Assembly: GCF_000308875.1 (NCBI RefSeq)
Contig: NZ_BAGL01000071.1
Span: forward strand, 1 to 64,000
Direction of reading: 5' to 3'
DNA from: Nocardia transvalensis NBRC 15921
Lineage (GTDB): Bacteria > Actinomycetota > Actinomycetes > Mycobacteriales > Mycobacteriaceae
Length of the DNA stretch: 64,000 nt
Below, in pieces: positions 17,637 through 25,439 of this stretch. Below the pieces are notes generated by a model, which was given only the letters and a program-made list of their open reading frames with translations, did not search any database and had not been told where the DNA came from. The translations under genes were made by a program, and so were the position numbers. Numbering within the stretch: the first letter of the stretch is position 1; every line of letters begins with the position of its first letter.

Positions 17637-18271
17637 ACGAGATCTCCGACGGCCGGCTGCTGCGCGGTGCGCGCTCGCGGCAGGCCGTCACCCGCCACGC
17701 CGCCGATATCGCCTCGGTCGACGGGCTCGGCGGGCTGAGTTTCGGACGTCTGGCCGACGATCTCGGAATCAGCAAGGCCGGAATCCAGACGCTGTTCCGG
17801 ACGAAGGAGAGGTTGCAGCTGGCCACCGTGGCCGCCGCGGCCGAGATCTTCACCGACCGTGTGATCCGTCCGGCGGAGGAGGCCGCCGAGGGCGCACCGC
17901 GCCTGCGCGCGCTCGTCGCCGCCTGGCTGGACTACGCGGCCGAGCCGGTCTTCCCCGGCGGCTGCTTCTGGAGCGCCACCCTGCCCGAATTCGACAGCCG
18001 CCCAGGGCCGGTCCGCGACGCCCTGATCGAACAGCACCGCGGCTGGATCGCCCTGCTGACCCGGGAGGCCGAAAACGCGGCTGCCGCAGGTGAACTGCCC
18101 GGCGCCGAACCGGGACTCGCCGCCGTCCAGCTCGCGGCGGTGCTCACGGCCACCAATATCGCTCTCCGGCTCGGTGATTCGAGCAGCCTGGACACCGCGC
18201 GCCGCATCGTCGACGGCATGCTCGGCGAACCCCCGCGACCTGCCACTCAGCGCACCCGGAAGACGCGGTAG
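17633..18271 (+). CDS. TetR family transcriptional regulator
   Basis: 212 residues. The HTH is around residues 20-58 (HAADIASVDGLGGLSFGRLADDLGISKAGIQTLFRTK), followed by an effector domain containing AAWLDYAAEPVFPGGCFWSA, typical of TetR proteins of the TetR_C_16/YxaF-like kind. Its ATG overlaps the TGA of the GT87 gene, so it is translationally coupled to a cell-envelope enzyme, an unusual pairing. Its 3' end overlaps the convergent DUF3237 gene by 25 nt. Confidence 0.87.
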   Translation: MNEISDGRLLRGARSRQAVTRHAADIASVDGLGGLSFGRLADDLGISKAGIQTLFRTKERLQLATVAAAAEIFTDRVIRPAEEAAEGAPRLRALVAAWLDYAAEPVFPGGCFWSATLPEFDSRPGPVRDALIEQHRGWIALLTREAENAAAAGELPGAEPGLAAVQLAAVLTATNIALRLGDSSSLDTARRIVDGMLGEPPRPATQRTRKTR

Positions 18272-18741
18272 GCCACGCCGCCCTCGACCGGATATCCGGA
18301 TCCCACGCAGACGATGTCGTTCAGCCAGGCGTAGCCCGGCGCACCCGTCTCGAACAGCGGCGCGGTGCGAAAGTAGTAGCGGGACGGATCGACGCCGTAG
18401 CGGCCGCCCGGCGCGCCCATCTCGGCGCGGACCTCGGGCGGGATGGTCCAGCGGCCGCCGTAGGTCATCGACACCAGGGCCCCGTCGTGCGTGCGCAGCG
18501 TCAGCCGGACATCCAGGGTCATGGTGCCGTCCGGGCGGAACAACGCCCAATCCCCGCCGCCCGCAACGACTTCGCCACGCAGGCCGGGACCCTCGAACGA
18601 ACCCCCGGCCGCGCCGAACAGCACCCGCCGCCCGAACGGCCCCTCGCCGATCGAGAGCGGGGTATTCAGGTCGACGACGATATCGAACAGGTGCTCCGTC
18701 GCGATCTGCCCGACGTCTTTCACACGTGTATCCGTCACCAC
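18247..18741 (-). CDS. DUF3237 family protein
   Basis: 164 residues of beta-rich sequence matching DUF3237: LFDIVVDLNTPLSIGEGP at the start, GRRVLFGAAGGSFEGPGLRG centrally and SRYYFRTAPLFETGAPGYAWLN near the end. Family members are small cytoplasmic barrels of unproven function found near aromatic or lipid catabolic genes. GTG start; a second GTG follows immediately. The 5' region is shared with the divergent lipoprotein gene. Confidence 0.8.
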   Translation of the reverse strand: MVTDTRVKDVGQIATEHLFDIVVDLNTPLSIGEGPFGRRVLFGAAGGSFEGPGLRGEVVAGGGDWALFRPDGTMTLDVRLTLRTHDGALVSMTYGGRWTIPPEVRAEMGAPGGRYGVDPSRYYFRTAPLFETGAPGYAWLNDIVCVGSGYPVEGGVAYRVFRVR

Positions 18742-18822
18742 TAAAGAATGCGGTCGGTCGTATGTATTGTCAAACGGCCGGGCCCGGCCCGAAATATCCC
18801 GATCCCCCCTACACTGAGCCGC

Positions 18823-19170
18823 GTGTTCGTTCGACGGCTGCTCGCCATATCACTGTTTGCCCTGGTCACCCCGCTCGCGGTGGCTGCCTGCACCGCCGAG
18901 GGGGCCGGGACCAAATCCGAGTGCGCCGTCAGCGGTTGTACGGTCACCTTCGATCGCGGCGTGAACGCCAAGGCCAGCATCCTCGGCGTGGAGGCGGAAC
19001 TGCTTGCGGTGGAGGGCGATACGGTCACGCTGAAGGTGGCCGGCCAGCAGGTCGACGTCCCGGTCGGGCAGACCCAGCCCTCCGACGGCCTCAGCATCAC
19101 GGTGCAGGAGGTCACGCAGGACAAGGTCGTCGTGAAGTTCGCAACGGGTGTGAACGGCAACCCCTCCTGA
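18823..19170 (+). CDS. Small lipoprotein, unknown function
   Basis: 115 residues from a GTG at 18823. It starts with a type II signal peptide (FVRRLLAISLFALVTPLAVA then Cys). The mature part contains a two-cysteine loop (SECAVSGCTVTFDRG) and a beta-rich region with ELLAVEGDTVTLKVAGQQVD and VPVGQTQPSDGLSITVQEV. It resembles no family that can be named with confidence. The upstream in-frame ATG at 18748 would bury the signal peptide. A 16-bp hairpin starts 10 nt after the stop. Confidence 0.75.
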   Translation: MFVRRLLAISLFALVTPLAVAACTAEGAGTKSECAVSGCTVTFDRGVNAKASILGVEAELLAVEGDTVTLKVAGQQVDVPVGQTQPSDGLSITVQEVTQDKVVVKFATGVNGNPS

Positions 19171-19180
19171 CGTGGTGCCC

Positions 19181-19221
19181 GCCCAGTGATTCCGGCCGAA
19201 AGCACGCCGGAATCACTGGGC
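19181..19221. repeat. Hairpin repeat, copy 2 (16-bp stem), likely terminator
   Basis: GCCCAGTGATTCCGGC (19181-19196) and its exact complement (19206-19221) enclose the loop CGAAAGCAC. The loop read on the other strand is GTGCTTTCG, the family loop. The stem core ATTCCGGC/GCCGGAAT is the same as in the other family copies but is extended by locus-specific bases that pair perfectly. It lies 10 nt after the lipoprotein stop and 25 nt before the stop of the convergent peptide gene, so it could terminate both. Confidence 0.8.
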
Positions 19222-19245
19222 TGGAACGAGGGTGAACGGCGGCGG

Positions 19246-19344
19246 TCACCAGCCGCCGAGCGCTCCTTGGTTCTGAATGGCCAGGGACTGCGCGTTATCG
19301 GCGCCCAGGAATGGCAAGAGGGCCAGGAAGACAACCATCGACAT
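19246..19344 (-). CDS. 32-residue hydrophobic peptide, candidate small gene
   Basis: ATG at 19344 with TAGGAG about 9 nt upstream, stop at 19246-19248. The product begins MSMVVFLALLPFLGADNAQS and ends NQGALGGW: a single short hydrophobic helix, a DNAQ segment and a Gly/Trp tail. It lies 111 nt downstream of, and in line with, the DUF5753 XRE regulator, where related loci often carry a small DUF397 protein. The good ribosome site, clean start and stop, and position before a hairpin support a real gene. The function is unknown: signal peptide-like, a small membrane peptide, or a regulator's partner. Confidence 0.5.
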   Translation of the reverse strand: MSMVVFLALLPFLGADNAQSLAIQNQGALGGW

Positions 19345-19455
19345 CGGTAAAGCTCCTACGTACTCGTCGGTTCCGATGCCTCTACCGTCTCAGATCGATC
19401 GGCCTCCGCGCACGGCGAATCACCGATTCGGACGTCACAATAGGGACCAACGACC

Positions 19456-20352
19456 CTAGGCCAGGCTCGCGGCGGCCTCTACCATCATCTGCCGCGAGCG
19501 CTCCGGCGGCTCGGCCTGCACGCTCAGGCGGTCCATGACGCGCCGGTAGAGCTCCAGATCTGTCAAGCGGTCCAGATACAGCGCGCTTGTCAACTGCTCT
19601 ATATAGACGATGTCGGGAAGTTCGGCTTCGGCGAAGCGCAGCATCGTGAACGAGCTGCCCGCGGCCGCGTGCCCGCCGGCGGCGTACGGCAGCACCTGGA
19701 TGGTCACGTTCAGGCGGTCGGACATCTCGACCAGATGCTCGAGCTGGCCGCGCAGCACCTTGTTGCCGCCGATGGGCCGGTGCAGCACCGTTTCGTCGAG
19801 GACCGCCCACAGCGTCGGGCCGCCCTCGCGGTCCAGGATCTCCTGGCGGCGCCGGCGCAGCTCCACGCGCCGGGACTCCTCGGCCTGCTCGTGGCCGAGC
19901 GCGACGATGGCGCGGGTGTACTCCTCGGTCTGCAGCAGACCCGGAACCAGTTGCGCCTCAAAGGTTCTGATCGAGTGCGCGGCATGTTCGAGGCCGATGT
20001 AGGTCTCGAACCACTGTGGCAGCAGATCGCTGTAGCGGTGCCACCAGCCCGGCTGATTGGCCTTGCGGACCAGATCCAGGAACGACTCGCGCTCCTCGGT
20101 ATCGGTGACCTTGTACAGCGTCAGCAGGTCGCGGATATCGCGTTCCTTGAATCCGGTGCGACCCAGTTCCAGCCTGCTGATCTTGGCGTGCGAACCGCGG
20201 ATGTGCTCGCCGGCGGCCTCGCGCGTGATGCCACACTGCTCGCGCAGCTTGCGAAGCTGCCCGCCGACGGCGATCCGGAGCGCCGTCGGACCGCGTTCGG
20301 CGACAAGCGAATCCACGCTGCCGATCCGAAACGGGACGGGTTCTGGGATCAT
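19456..20352 (-). CDS. XRE family regulator with DUF5753 domain (copy 1)
   Basis: 298 residues. An HTH_31-type domain at about 25-85 (LRKLREQCGITREAAGEHIRG, SHAKISRLELGRTGFKERDI) is followed by the DUF5753 effector domain with hallmark AQLVPGLLQTEEYTRAI, WAVLDETVLHRPIGG, QVLPYAAGGHAAAGSSFTML and VYIEQLTSALYLD. This large actinobacterial family controls development and secondary metabolism and is often paired with small DUF397 proteins. Here it is divergent from a PF04672 methyltransferase, an arrangement repeated at 43-45 kb. Confidence 0.9.
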   Translation of the reverse strand: MIPEPVPFRIGSVDSLVAERGPTALRIAVGGQLRKLREQCGITREAAGEHIRGSHAKISRLELGRTGFKERDIRDLLTLYKVTDTEERESFLDLVRKANQPGWWHRYSDLLPQWFETYIGLEHAAHSIRTFEAQLVPGLLQTEEYTRAIVALGHEQAEESRRVELRRRRQEILDREGGPTLWAVLDETVLHRPIGGNKVLRGQLEHLVEMSDRLNVTIQVLPYAAGGHAAAGSSFTMLRFAEAELPDIVYIEQLTSALYLDRLTDLELYRRVMDRLSVQAEPPERSRQMMVEAAASLA

Positions 20353-20482
20353 CTGTTTCTGCTCCGATGCTCGACGGTCACCGGCGGTGTGGCCGTAAAA
20401 CCGCGAACTACACCGCGTCGAACGCCTATCATACTCCCGCGCCGCTTCCTGACCAGTCCGTTCGGCCTCGCAGCGTGCGAAG

Positions 20483-20502
20483 TCGGGGGGTGGTCCCCCC
20501 GA
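20483..20502. other. G-run/C-run hairpin in XRE-methyltransferase intergenic region
   Basis: TCGGGGGG (20483-20490) and CCCCCCGA (20495-20502) form an 8-bp hairpin with loop TGGT inside the 270-nt divergent region, 120 nt upstream of the methyltransferase ATG. It could be a leader hairpin or protein site. Confidence 0.4.
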
Positions 20503-20622
20503 TCCCCCTGTCGGCCTGGGTTGAATCTTGTACTGTCACTTCGGCAGACCACACCATCACCCGTTCGTGCCTCCGTTTTTCCGGAGCCAACACCTCGGGC
20601 CTCTACGAGGAGCCGACCCATC

Positions 20623-21420
20623 ATGCCGACAGGGCACAACACGGAGATCCGTACCGACATCCCACACTCCGCCCGGATCTGGAACTACTGGATGGGTGGT
20701 AAGGACAACTATGACATCGATCGTGAAGTCGGCGACGCGAGTCTGCAGATAGATCCGGATATCGGGACGATGGCGACCGAGAGCAGACGGTTCCTCATCC
20801 GCGCGGTGACCCATCTGGCGCGCGAGGAGGGCATCCGGCAGTTCCTCGACATCGGCACCGGCCTGCCCACCATGCAGAACACCCACGAGGTCGCGCAGAG
20901 CATCACTCCCGACTCCCGAGTCGTCTACGTGGACAACGACCCGCTGGTGCTGACGCACGCGCGCGCCCTGCTGACCAGCACCACCCACGAGGGCGTCACC
21001 ACCTACATCGAGTCCGATTTCCACGACCCCGAGCAGATCCTGGCCGACGCCAGGAACATCCTGAACTTCACCCAGCCGATCGGCGTGATGTTCATGGGCG
21101 TGCTCGGACACGCCCAGACCTACGACGACGTGCTGCGGATCGTGCGCACCGTGATGGGCGAGGTGCCCTCCGGCAGCTACCTCGTGTACTGGGACGGCAC
21201 CGTGGACAGCCCCACCTACGTCGCGATGTGCGAGGAGTACGCCAAATCCGGTGGCGTGCCGTATCACACGCGCACCCAGGACGAGCTGCGCGCGGTCTTC
21301 GACGGCTTCGAACTCCTGGACCCCGGCTTCGGAAAGGTCACCCACTGGCGCCGGTCCGAACTGGAACTGGTCGGTATGCGCGATATCGCCGCCTACGGCG
21401 GGGTGGCCCGCAAGCCCTGA
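20623..21420 (+). CDS. PF04672 (former DUF574) SAM-dependent methyltransferase, copy 1
   Basis: 265 residues. Family signatures in order: SARIWNYWMGGKDNYDIDRE, FLDIGTGLPTMQNTHEVAQ (the SAM-binding loop), RVVYVDNDPLVLTHARALL (acidic ribose-binding segment), GVMFMGVLGHAQTYDD, and the C-terminal YGGVARKP. The family is abundant in actinobacteria and mostly uncharacterised; members are predicted class I methyltransferases. ATG at 20623 with GAGGAG upstream. It shares the family layout with the gene at 44128, and both stand divergent from a DUF5753 XRE regulator. Confidence 0.9.
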   Translation: MPTGHNTEIRTDIPHSARIWNYWMGGKDNYDIDREVGDASLQIDPDIGTMATESRRFLIRAVTHLAREEGIRQFLDIGTGLPTMQNTHEVAQSITPDSRVVYVDNDPLVLTHARALLTSTTHEGVTTYIESDFHDPEQILADARNILNFTQPIGVMFMGVLGHAQTYDDVLRIVRTVMGEVPSGSYLVYWDGTVDSPTYVAMCEEYAKSGGVPYHTRTQDELRAVFDGFELLDPGFGKVTHWRRSELELVGMRDIAAYGGVARKP

Positions 21421-21463
21421 GATCACCCCGTCTCCCCGGCCGCGGTCGAATACGCTGCGCTGC

Positions 21464-22783
21464 ATGACCGAAGTGTCGGGACGGGACACCGTCGGACAGG
21501 CCGCCGGGCGCGGCCGGGTGGTGGCGTGGGGACTGTGGGACTGGGGATCGTCGGCGTTCAACGCGGTGATCCTCACGTTCGTGTTCTCGGTGTACCTGAC
21601 CGATACGGTCGGCGACGATCTGCCCGGCGGGATCTCCGCGAGCGCGTGGCTGGGGTGGGCGCTGGGCCTGTCCGGTCTCGTGGTCGCGCTGACCGCGCCG
21701 GTCAGCGGGCAGTGGTTCGACGCCACCGCGCGCCGCAAACAGTCGCTCGGCCTGCTGACCGGATGCACGATCGTCGTGATGGCCGCGATGTTCTTCGTGC
21801 ACGACGACTACCGCGACCTGTGGCTGGGCCTGCTGCTGCTCGGGCTCGGTTCGGCGGCCTTCGAGCTGGCCGGCGTGCCGTACAACGCGATGCTGCGGCA
21901 GGTGTCCACCCCGGCGACCGTCGGCCGGGTTTCCGGATTCGGTTGGGCGATGGGCTATTTCGGCGGCATCTTCCTGCTGCTGATCTGCTATTTCGGATTC
22001 ATCGCGGGCGAGGGCGACACTCGCGGGCTGCTCGGCGTGCCCACCGACAACGGGCTCAACATCCGGCTGGTCGCGGTGCTCGCGGCGGTCTGGTTCGCGG
22101 CCTTCGCCGTCCCGGTCCTGCTGGCGGTGCCGGAGCTGCCGCGCACGAACGCCGACCCCGGCGCCGCGCGGGCCGGATTCCTCGCCTCCTATCAGGTGCT
22201 GTGGCGCGATCTGCGCGAGCTGTGGTCGGCCGATCGGCGGACGGTCGGATTCCTGCTGGCCAGCGCGATCTTCCGGGACGGGCTGGCCGGTGTGTTCACC
22301 TTCGGCGCGGTCCTGGCCGTGCGCGTGTACGGCATCGCCGACGACGATGTGCTGCTGTTCGGGATCGCCGCGAATGTCGTTGCGGCGCTGGGTGCGATCG
22401 TCGCCGGGCGGTTCGACGACACCGTCGGGCCCAAGGCGGTCATCGTCGCCTCGCTCGTCGCGATGATGATCTGCGGCGTCGTCCTGCTGTTCGTCTCCGG
22501 TCCCGCGATGTTCTGGGTATTCGGCCTGCTGCTGACCATCTTCGTGGGGCCCGCGCAGGCGGCCGCGCGCAGCTTCCTGACCCGCGTCGCACCGCCGGGC
22601 CGCGAGGGTCAGCTCTTCGGCCTCTATACGACGACCGGGCGGGCGGTGTCGTTCCTGGCCCCGTCGCTGTTCGGGCTGTTCGCCTGGATCTTCGACGCCG
22701 ACCGCGCGGGCATCGTGGGCCTGCTGCTGGTGCTGGGCGTCGGCCTGGCCGCACTGCTGCCCGTGCGCGCGACGCGGGCGTGA
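21464..22783 (+). CDS. UMF1/Atg22-type MFS transporter
   Basis: 439 residues, about 12 helices. The start (MTEVSGRDTVGQAAGRGRVV AWGLWDWG) and TFVFSVYLTDTVGDD followed by WLGWALGLSGLVVALTAPVSG match the UMF1 family (bacterial Atg22-like, a Pfam MFS_1 branch), putative amino-acid or solute effluxers. DATARRKQSLGLLTG is the cytoplasmic loop A equivalent. It is 43 nt downstream of the methyltransferase and could be read through from it. Confidence 0.88.
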   Translation: MTEVSGRDTVGQAAGRGRVVAWGLWDWGSSAFNAVILTFVFSVYLTDTVGDDLPGGISASAWLGWALGLSGLVVALTAPVSGQWFDATARRKQSLGLLTGCTIVVMAAMFFVHDDYRDLWLGLLLLGLGSAAFELAGVPYNAMLRQVSTPATVGRVSGFGWAMGYFGGIFLLLICYFGFIAGEGDTRGLLGVPTDNGLNIRLVAVLAAVWFAAFAVPVLLAVPELPRTNADPGAARAGFLASYQVLWRDLRELWSADRRTVGFLLASAIFRDGLAGVFTFGAVLAVRVYGIADDDVLLFGIAANVVAALGAIVAGRFDDTVGPKAVIVASLVAMMICGVVLLFVSGPAMFWVFGLLLTIFVGPAQAAARSFLTRVAPPGREGQLFGLYTTTGRAVSFLAPSLFGLFAWIFDADRAGIVGLLLVLGVGLAALLPVRATRA

Positions 22784-23030
22784 CCAGGCTCACCATCCCC
22801 TTTGTCCGATTTACGGAAAGGGCTGCTGAGCAGGTCCTTTCGATTCCGCCGTGTCGCCCGCGACCAGGGAAAATGGGATGCCCCGGCGGCCGGACGCCGG
22901 AATACTGACGCGCGGCCGATGAGTTGAGCGGTCCAAGCCCGTCTGATCTCGTGTGGCGCCGGAACGGAAGTCGGTGACATCCCCCGGGCCACACGTCATC
23001 CCGAGTTCACGATATATCCGGAGGTACCCG

Positions 23031-24494
23031 ATGTCCGCCGTAACAACCGATCGCCCCACGGGGCGGCGGACACCGACAGTCATCAGACTTCTGGTGCTCG
23101 CGACCTTCACGGTGATCCTGAACGAGACCATCATGATCAACGCGATTCCGCGGCTGATGAACGATCTCGAGGTCACCGAGCGGTCGGCGCAGTGGGTGTC
23201 GACGGCGTTCATGCTGACCATGGCGGCCGTCATCCCGGTCACCGGCTGGTTCCTGCAGCGGGTCACCACGCGCCGCGCCTACGCGATCGCGATGGGCGTC
23301 TTCCTGGCCGGTACCGCGTTGTCGGCGGTCGCGCCGTCGTTCGCCGTACTGCTGGCCGGGCGGGTCGTCCAGGCCGGCGGCACCGCGGTGATGATGCCGC
23401 TGCTGATGACCACGCTGATGACCGTCGTGCCCGAACAGGATCGCGGCCGGGTCATGGGCAACGTCACCCTGGCCATCTCGGTGGCTCCGGCGATGGGTCC
23501 GGTCATCTCCGGTCTGGTACTGCAGATCGGCTCGTGGCGCTGGCTGTTCGTGCTGGTGCTCCCGATCGCGGGCGCGGTGACCTGGTTCGGCCTGCGCAAG
23601 CTGGAGAATGTCGGCGAGCCGGAGACCGGGGCGATCGACTGGTCCAGCGTGGCGCTGGCGGCGCTCGGATTCGGCGGTCTGGTGTACGGGCTGAGCCGCT
23701 TCGAGACCCACAATGTCACGGCCCCCGCGCTCATCGTCGCCGCCGGTGTGGTGATCATCGGGCTGTTCGTCCTGCGCCAGCTGCGGCTGCAGCGCACCGG
23801 CACGCCGCTGCTGGATATGCGGGTCCTGCTGTCGGCCACCTACGCCAAGGCGCTCACCCTCATGGCCGTCGCGTTCCTGGCGATGCTCGGCTCGATGATC
23901 CTGCTGCCGCTGTACCTGCAGAATCTGCGGCACCTGAGCCCGCTGGCGACCGGCCTGCTGGTCATGCCGGGCGGCCTGGCGATGGGCCTGCTGGGCCCGA
24001 CCATCGGACGCCTGTACGACCGGTTCGGCGGACGGCTGCTGGTGATCCCCGGTTCGATCGGCGTGACCGCGGCGCTGGCCGGATTCACCCAGGTCTCGCT
24101 GACCATGCCGTACTGGGCGCTGCTGGCCCTGCACATCCTGCTGATGGTGTCGCTGGCCGCGGCCTTCACGCCGGTGTTCACCCTGGGACTGGGCGCGCTC
24201 CCGGCGCACCTGTACTCGCACGGCAGCTCGATGCTGGGCACGCTGCAGCAGGTCGCCGCGGCCCTGGGCACCGCCTTGGTGGTCACGGTGATGACCGCCC
24301 GCAGCACGTCCCTGGTGGCGAGCGGCACCGACCCGATCACCGCCCACCTGGACGGCATGAAACTCGCCTTCGCGGTCTCCGCAGCCCTGGCGGTGATCGT
24401 GATCGTCATGGCGGTCCTGCTGCCGAACCGCTCCAGCGCCCCCGCGGAATCGGACGAGTCCGAGCCCCGCGAGCCCGCTCTCGCCCACGGCTGA
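23031..24494 (+). CDS. DHA2-type (14-helix) drug efflux MFS transporter
   Basis: 487 residues with about 14 helices, the EmrB/QacA-like length. Features: the first helix with NETIMINAIPRLMNDLEVTE, motif A region, and motif C in helix 5 (LAISVAPAMGPVISGLVLQ), diagnostic of proton-driven drug antiporters. Good GGAGG site before the ATG at 23031. It is likely exported-drug resistance or siderophore/lipid efflux; the substrate cannot be told. A strong terminator follows the stop. Confidence 0.9.
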   Translation: MSAVTTDRPTGRRTPTVIRLLVLATFTVILNETIMINAIPRLMNDLEVTERSAQWVSTAFMLTMAAVIPVTGWFLQRVTTRRAYAIAMGVFLAGTALSAVAPSFAVLLAGRVVQAGGTAVMMPLLMTTLMTVVPEQDRGRVMGNVTLAISVAPAMGPVISGLVLQIGSWRWLFVLVLPIAGAVTWFGLRKLENVGEPETGAIDWSSVALAALGFGGLVYGLSRFETHNVTAPALIVAAGVVIIGLFVLRQLRLQRTGTPLLDMRVLLSATYAKALTLMAVAFLAMLGSMILLPLYLQNLRHLSPLATGLLVMPGGLAMGLLGPTIGRLYDRFGGRLLVIPGSIGVTAALAGFTQVSLTMPYWALLALHILLMVSLAAAFTPVFTLGLGALPAHLYSHGSSMLGTLQQVAAALGTALVVTVMTARSTSLVASGTDPITAHLDGMKLAFAVSAALAVIVIVMAVLLPNRSSAPAESDESEPREPALAHG

Positions 24495-24510
24495 TCGCCA
24501 CCCGACACCG

Positions 24511-24541
24511 AAGGCGCACCCCGGATTCCGGGGTGCGCTTT
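24511..24541 (+). terminator. Rho-independent terminator after DHA2 MFS gene
   Basis: An 11-bp GC stem (24514-24524 with 24528-24538, loop ATT) is flanked by AAG on the left and TTT on the right. It is the most canonical terminator in the window, 17 nt past the stop codon. Confidence 0.85.
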
Positions 24542-24557
24542 CGTCTGTCCCTGCCCC

Positions 24558-24654
24558 CTTCCCGGCACATGTCCCCACCCGTTCCCGGCACTTGTCCCCA
24601 CCCCGTTCCCCGGCACTTGTCCCAACCCCGTTCCCGGCACGCTTTTGGCCGGGA
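24558..24654. repeat. Hairpin repeat with 24-bp tandem array (locus 3)
   Basis: Three units of 23, 24 and 25 nt (starting at 24558, 24581, 24605), each beginning CTTCCCGGCAC or GTTCCC(C)GGCAC, lead into the complete hairpin TCCCGGC-ACGCTTTTG-GCCGGGA at 24632-24654. The unit repeats only the left arm of the hairpin plus a CCCCACCCC-type spacer. It fills the space between the DHA2 terminator and the next gene's promoter. Confidence 0.85.
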
Positions 24655-24776
24655 TCCCCCGCGCCGATCACCAGCCTGCGGGCCCCCACAGTCGGGAAGT
24701 TGCTGTTCCCGCTGGGACCCGTACCGTGTGGAGCCGTTGGGGAGAAAAGCCGAGCTCGAAGATCGAGGGGATTGTT

Positions 24777-25250
24777 TTGTCGTATATCGACCTATTGGCC
24801 GATGCAAGTCTGCTCAGCGCACGCGCCCGGATGCACAGCACCGCGTTGTCGGTCGCACTGGACTCGTACGAGGCCAGACGTCATGGCGGCCACAGCGGCG
24901 GCACCGATTCCGATGATCCCGTCGGCTGGTGGTGGATCGCGGGCATCGCCGGCCTGGTCGTGGTGTGCATCATCGTCTTCGTCGTCGTCAAGCGGGCGCA
25001 GCAGAAGAACCAGAGCGGAAATCCGGCCGCGCAACAACAGCAGTACCCACAGCAGCACGTTCCGCCTCAGCAGCCGCAGGGTTATCCGGCTCCTCCCCAA
25101 GGATTTCCACCCCAGCAGTACGGCCACCCTCAACAGCAGTACGGCCATCCACCCCAGCAATACGGTCATCCGCAGCAGCAATACGGTCATCCGCAGCAGC
25201 AATACGGTCATCCGCAGCAGCCGGCATATCCCCCGCAGCAGTACCGCTGA
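24777..25250 (+). CDS. Single-helix membrane protein with Q/P/Y heptad-like repeat tail
   Basis: 157 residues from a TTG at 24777 preceded by GAGGGG. The N-terminal 45 residues are helical (SYIDLLADASLLSARARMHS), followed by one membrane helix (WWWIAGIAGLVVVCIIVFVV) and a basic stop (KRAQQK). The C-terminal third is low-complexity, built from QQYGHPQ repeats encoded by 21-nt DNA repeats (25116-25220). It probably has a cytoplasmic or periplasmic disordered tail for protein or envelope contact; function unknown. It lies directly upstream of the Mce operon (189-nt gap) on the same strand. Confidence 0.7.
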   Translation: MSYIDLLADASLLSARARMHSTALSVALDSYEARRHGGHSGGTDSDDPVGWWWIAGIAGLVVVCIIVFVVVKRAQQKNQSGNPAAQQQQYPQQHVPPQQPQGYPAPPQGFPPQQYGHPQQQYGHPPQQYGHPQQQYGHPQQQYGHPQQPAYPPQQYR

Positions 25251-25439
25251 CCCACTGACGTTGAACACCGCCTAGTCCGGCGACGTCTCCGCCGTACACG
25301 ACCCTTGTGACTTCGCGGCCGATCCTTCGGCCGCCGTTGGGGTTTGCCCCAGCGTTGGCGGATTCGACGCTCATTCAGTGGAAAGCATCCGTACCAATGA
25401 ATCCGAAGGAGCGGCCCCAGCCGCCTCCGGAACCACCGG

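Noticed and set aside
19669..21420. 583-residue fusion of an antisense segment with the PF04672 methyltransferase
   Set aside because: The methyltransferase family starts at 20623 with its own ribosome site. The upstream part is the reverse of the XRE gene.
24511..24541. Member of the hairpin repeat family
   Set aside because: The stem and ATT loop differ, and it has flanking A and T runs of an ordinary terminator.
23007..24689. 560-residue minus-strand frame opposite the DHA2 transporter
   Set aside because: Same antisense signature. It also runs through a terminator and the 24-bp array.
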